NCBI RefSeq assembly: GCF_024509525.1
Contig: NZ_JAMWEM010000008.1
Coordinates: forward strand, 47,780 to 111,779
Length of the DNA stretch: 64,000 nt
Source of the DNA: Streptococcus suis
Lineage (GTDB): Bacteria; Bacillota; Bacilli; Lactobacillales; Streptococcaceae
Direction of reading: 5' to 3'
In this document: in pieces, positions 61,607 through 64,000 of the stretch
How positions within the stretch are numbered: position 1 is the stretch's first letter
Layout of the letters: each line of letters starts with the position of its first letter
Notes under the pieces: model-generated
Told to the model about the DNA's origin: nothing
Databases searched by the model: none
The model's input: the letters and a program-made list of their open reading frames with translations, nothing else
Made by a program: the position numbers and the translations under genes

Positions 61607-62962
61607 GTGGCAGAAATTGATGAATTGCGGGTCCAGCCCCAAGATATTCTAGCGGAACAGTCCGTACTCGGTGCGATTTTCATCGACGAGGGCAAGCTGG
61701 TCTTTGTCCGCGAATACATTGAGGCAGATGACTTTTTCAAGTATGCCCACAAATTGATTTTTAAGGCCATGATTGCTCTGGCAGATCGCAATGAGGCTAT
61801 CGATGCGACAACCATGCGGAACTATCTGGCCAATCATGGTGACTTGGAAAATATTGGTGGCTTGGCCTATCTAGCGGAAGTCATCAACTCTGTACCGACC
61901 TCAGCCAATGCGGAGTATTATGCCAAGATTGTCGCGGAGAAATCAAACCTCCGGAAACTGATTGAGCGGTTGACAGATGCTGTCAACTCTGCCTATGAGG
62001 GTGCGGATGAGTCTGATGAGATTATTGCACAGGCAGAAAAGGCCTTAATCGACGTTAGTGAAGGGGCTAGCCGTAGTGGTTTCAAGAAGATTGATGATAT
62101 TCTCAATATCAACTTTGAAAACCTAGAAATCCGGTCGCGGCAGACGTCGGACATTACGGGGATTGCGACGGGGTATCCTGCTCTGGATGCTATGACGACA
62201 GGTCTGCATGAGGAGGAGCTCATTATCCTTGCTGCTCGTCCAGCCGTTGGTAAGACGGCCTTCGCCCTCAATATTGCTCAAAACATTGGGACCAAGCTGG
62301 GCTTGACCGTGGCGATTTTCTCTTTGGAAATGGGTGCGGAGAGCTTGGTGGATCGGATGCTGGCAGCAGAAGGGGTCATCAACTCTCGTTCCATTCGTAC
62401 GGGTCAGTTGACTGATGAGGAGTGGAAGAAGCTAACCATTGCTCAGGCCAATCTGGCTAAGGCCAGCATTTATATCGATGATACGCCTGGTATCAAGATT
62501 ACGGAGATTCGTTCGCGGTCACGTAAGTTGGCTCAGGAGACAGGAAATCTGGGCTTGATTTTGATTGACTATCTTCAATTGATTACGGGAACAGGTCGAG
62601 AAAACCGGCAACAAGAAGTTTCAGAGATTTCTCGTCAGTTGAAGATTTTGGCCAAGGAATTGAAAGTTCCCGTTATCGCCCTCAGTCAGTTGTCGCGGGG
62701 TGTGGAACAGCGTCAGGACAAGCGGCCAGTTTTGTCTGACATCCGTGAATCTGGGTCTATTGAGCAGGATGCGGATATCGTTGCCTTCCTTTATCGTGAT
62801 GATTATTACGAGCGCGGTGAGCAAGAAGATGGTGGTATTCCGAATAATACCGTCGAGGTTATCATCGAGAAAAACCGTTCAGGTGCCCGTGGGACTGTGG
62901 AACTCATGTTCCAAAAAGAATACAACAAATTTGCAAGTATTTCTAAGAGAGAGGAACATTGA
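61607..62962 (+). CDS. dnaB: replicative DNA helicase DnaB (DnaC of Firmicutes)
   Basis: The start is set at the GTG of 61607 because AGGAGG ends eight bases before it; a GTG at 61598 overlaps that site. The ~451-residue protein has the DnaB N-terminal domain (about 10-110), a linker helix and a RecA-like ATPase (about 175-450) with Walker A ARPAVGKTAF and Walker B LILIDYLQLI. A DNA-binding QLSRGVEQRQDKRPVLSDIR stretch follows. It is the hexameric replicative helicase. A 21-codon ORF overlapping its stop may couple it to the next gene. Confidence 0.96.
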   Translation: MAEIDELRVQPQDILAEQSVLGAIFIDEGKLVFVREYIEADDFFKYAHKLIFKAMIALADRNEAIDATTMRNYLANHGDLENIGGLAYLAEVINSVPTSANAEYYAKIVAEKSNLRKLIERLTDAVNSAYEGADESDEIIAQAEKALIDVSEGASRSGFKKIDDILNINFENLEIRSRQTSDITGIATGYPALDAMTTGLHEEELIILAARPAVGKTAFALNIAQNIGTKLGLTVAIFSLEMGAESLVDRMLAAEGVINSRSIRTGQLTDEEWKKLTIAQANLAKASIYIDDTPGIKITEIRSRSRKLAQETGNLGLILIDYLQLITGTGRENRQQEVSEISRQLKILAKELKVPVIALSQLSRGVEQRQDKRPVLSDIRESGSIEQDADIVAFLYRDDYYERGEQEDGGIPNNTVEVIIEKNRSGARGTVELMFQKEYNKFASISKREEH

Positions 62963-63023
62963 TGAAGAGTCGTCACTTTGGAGGAGCTAGCCGGCTATTT
63001 GTATTTAGTCTAGTGGTCTTCCT

Positions 63024-63518
63024 ATGATAAGGAGCAATATTGATACTCTTGGCAAGGTTTTTTGGGGAATTTTTCTCGCATTGGGGATTGTATTATTTTG
63101 GTTGGGAGTAAAGGTTGTTGCTAGTAATAAAAACCTCTACCAAGAGTTTTATGCCCTCTTTCCAGAATTAGAACATAATACCAATCGTTTAGAAAAAGAG
63201 GTTTCGTTCATTGATAAGAAACTTGGACTTGCGATTTATAAGGGGGTAATCGTAACCTATAATGCTGGAATGTTTGCCTTCTCGTATGTAGATTTAGATA
63301 AGGTCGAGAGTGTTGCCGATTGTTATGTACATAGTAATGTTCGTCAGACAATGTTACCTCCCAAAGCTTTCCTAGATTTGACTCTCAAAACAGAAGGTTC
63401 TCTCCTTGTTTCTTTAGAAATTCCGCCTCTGGTTCCAGGACTGCATAATGTTGCTGGGAACTTACAGAGACTCTATGATGCTATCCAGAACGAGTTTCTA
63501 GACATCAATTGTAATTAG
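63024..63518 (+). CDS. single-pass membrane protein of unknown function
   Basis: The 164-residue protein has one N-terminal membrane helix (about 12-34), then an extracytoplasmic or cytoplasmic domain with aromatic and acidic residues. I recognise no family. No strong ribosome binding site stands before the ATG at 63024, although AAGGAG follows it at 63029-63034. Coupling to a 21-codon ORF at 62962-63027 (ATGA overlap) may help translation. It is followed 14 nt later by veg. Confidence 0.65.
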   Translation: MIRSNIDTLGKVFWGIFLALGIVLFWLGVKVVASNKNLYQEFYALFPELEHNTNRLEKEVSFIDKKLGLAIYKGVIVTYNAGMFAFSYVDLDKVESVADCYVHSNVRQTMLPPKAFLDLTLKTEGSLLVSLEIPPLVPGLHNVAGNLQRLYDAIQNEFLDINCN

Positions 63519-63532
63519 AAAGGTAAAAAAGT

Positions 63533-63784
63533 ATGAGTGATGCGTTTACAGATGTTGCTAAAATGAAGCAAATCAAACAAGATATAAAGGACCACGAGGG
63601 AAAAATTGTTGAGTTGACCCTTGAAAATGGCCGCAAACGTGAGAAGAACAAACAAGGTCGAATTACAGAGGTGTATCAATCCCTTTTTATTGTCGAATAT
63701 GAAGATCCAAATAATACCTTTGTCGAATCCTATACCTATTCCGATATATTGACAGAAAAGATTTTGATTCATTATTTGGATTAA
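63533..63784 (+). CDS. veg: Veg family protein (DUF1021)
   Basis: The 83-residue protein matches Veg over its whole length (MSDAFTDVAKMKQIKQDIKD, GKIVELTLENGRKREKNKQG, RITEVYQSLFIVEYEDPNNT). In Bacillus Veg influences biofilm matrix gene expression, and its molecular role is unclear. It lies after dnaB and an unknown membrane protein, and AAAGG precedes the ATG. Confidence 0.88.
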   Translation: MSDAFTDVAKMKQIKQDIKDHEGKIVELTLENGRKREKNKQGRITEVYQSLFIVEYEDPNNTFVESYTYSDILTEKILIHYLD

Positions 63785-64000
63785 GAGAGGGAATGGCTGA
63801 TACGATCGATTCCTTTAGCTTAGTAGATAAGGCTATGTAGAGATTGTAGATTGTCTCTCTCGGTTTCTCTAGCTTTGGTAAATTCTCAAAGTAAGTTCTA
63901 GTTCCCGTCCTTCCAGAAGTTACTTTGAGAAAACTGCATAACATCAACAGAATTTAGTCTCAGACTAAGTACTGTTTTTGACTAAAAATGTTGATAATAG
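63785..64000. other. intergenic sequence at the right edge
   Basis: After veg the sequence holds no ORF with a ribosome binding site. ATCAACA (63943-63949) and TGTTGAT near 63989 are inverted repeats about 40 bp apart, which could be an operator or a stem of the next gene's leader. Nothing more can be said. Confidence 0.3.

Noticed and set aside
62962..63027. 21-codon ORF between dnaB and the next gene
   Set aside because: Overlaps on both sides suggest coupling, but the peptide has no feature beyond a hydrophobic end, so it was not called.

Overview
The window looks like chromosomal DNA of a Streptococcus, most likely Streptococcus suis or a close relative. This rests on gene content and order: a malX-malC-malD-malA-malR-pulA operon divergent from malQ, argR-mutS, mutL-ruvA-tag-cinA-recA-spx-ireB-ruvX, tyrS divergent from pbp1b, and gdpP-rplI-dnaB. 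It also rests on moderately low G+C, AAGGAG-type ribosome binding sites, an LPxTG surface-protein remnant and pneumococcal-type BOX elements. I saw no tRNA, rRNA or CRISPR array.

Layout. 1-1400: end of mnmG, then rpsD behind a structured leader. 1400-10850: a LytTR two-component system (minus strand) facing a sugar-enzyme block of two GH3 glycosidases, a GtrA-like membrane protein and a GT2 glycosyltransferase. The same paired direct repeat, 21 bp apart, lies in front of both GH3 genes and is the probable operator of the response regulator. 10850-15790: aldo/keto reductase, a frameshifted ElaA-type acetyltransferase, aspS, a YitT protein, and nrdI behind two NrdR boxes. 15800-25170: maltodextrin regulon. 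25170-30960: small membrane proteins, argS, argR, mutS.

30960-41430 is an accessory island between mutS and mutL, built of three modules. The first is a MarR/OhrR-type redox-stress cassette, bounded by two nearly identical terminators. The second is a LytTR-DUF3021 regulatory pair. The third is a compact class III lanthipeptide-type cluster: Rgg regulator, an unannotated 32-residue precursor candidate, a 70-residue ORF, a 645-residue LanKC-like synthetase and an MFS exporter. The third module lies between two diverged copies of the DUF3021 gene, so a duplication or recombination event probably inserted it. This cluster is the best candidate for an undescribed system.

41430-49360: mutL, an XRE regulator with a CPBP protease, ruvA, tag, cinA, recA, spx. 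49360-51750: an insertion-sequence graveyard (decayed IS200/IS605, 5'-truncated serine-rich LPxTG protein, IS3 end, ISAs1 fragment). 51850-56450: ireB-ruvX-DUF1292, a copY-copZ pair lacking copA with a BOX element that supplies the last codons of copY, a HIT protein, a TMEM175-type channel, tyrS. 56580-64000: pbp1b, gdpP, rplI, dnaB, a hypothetical protein and veg.
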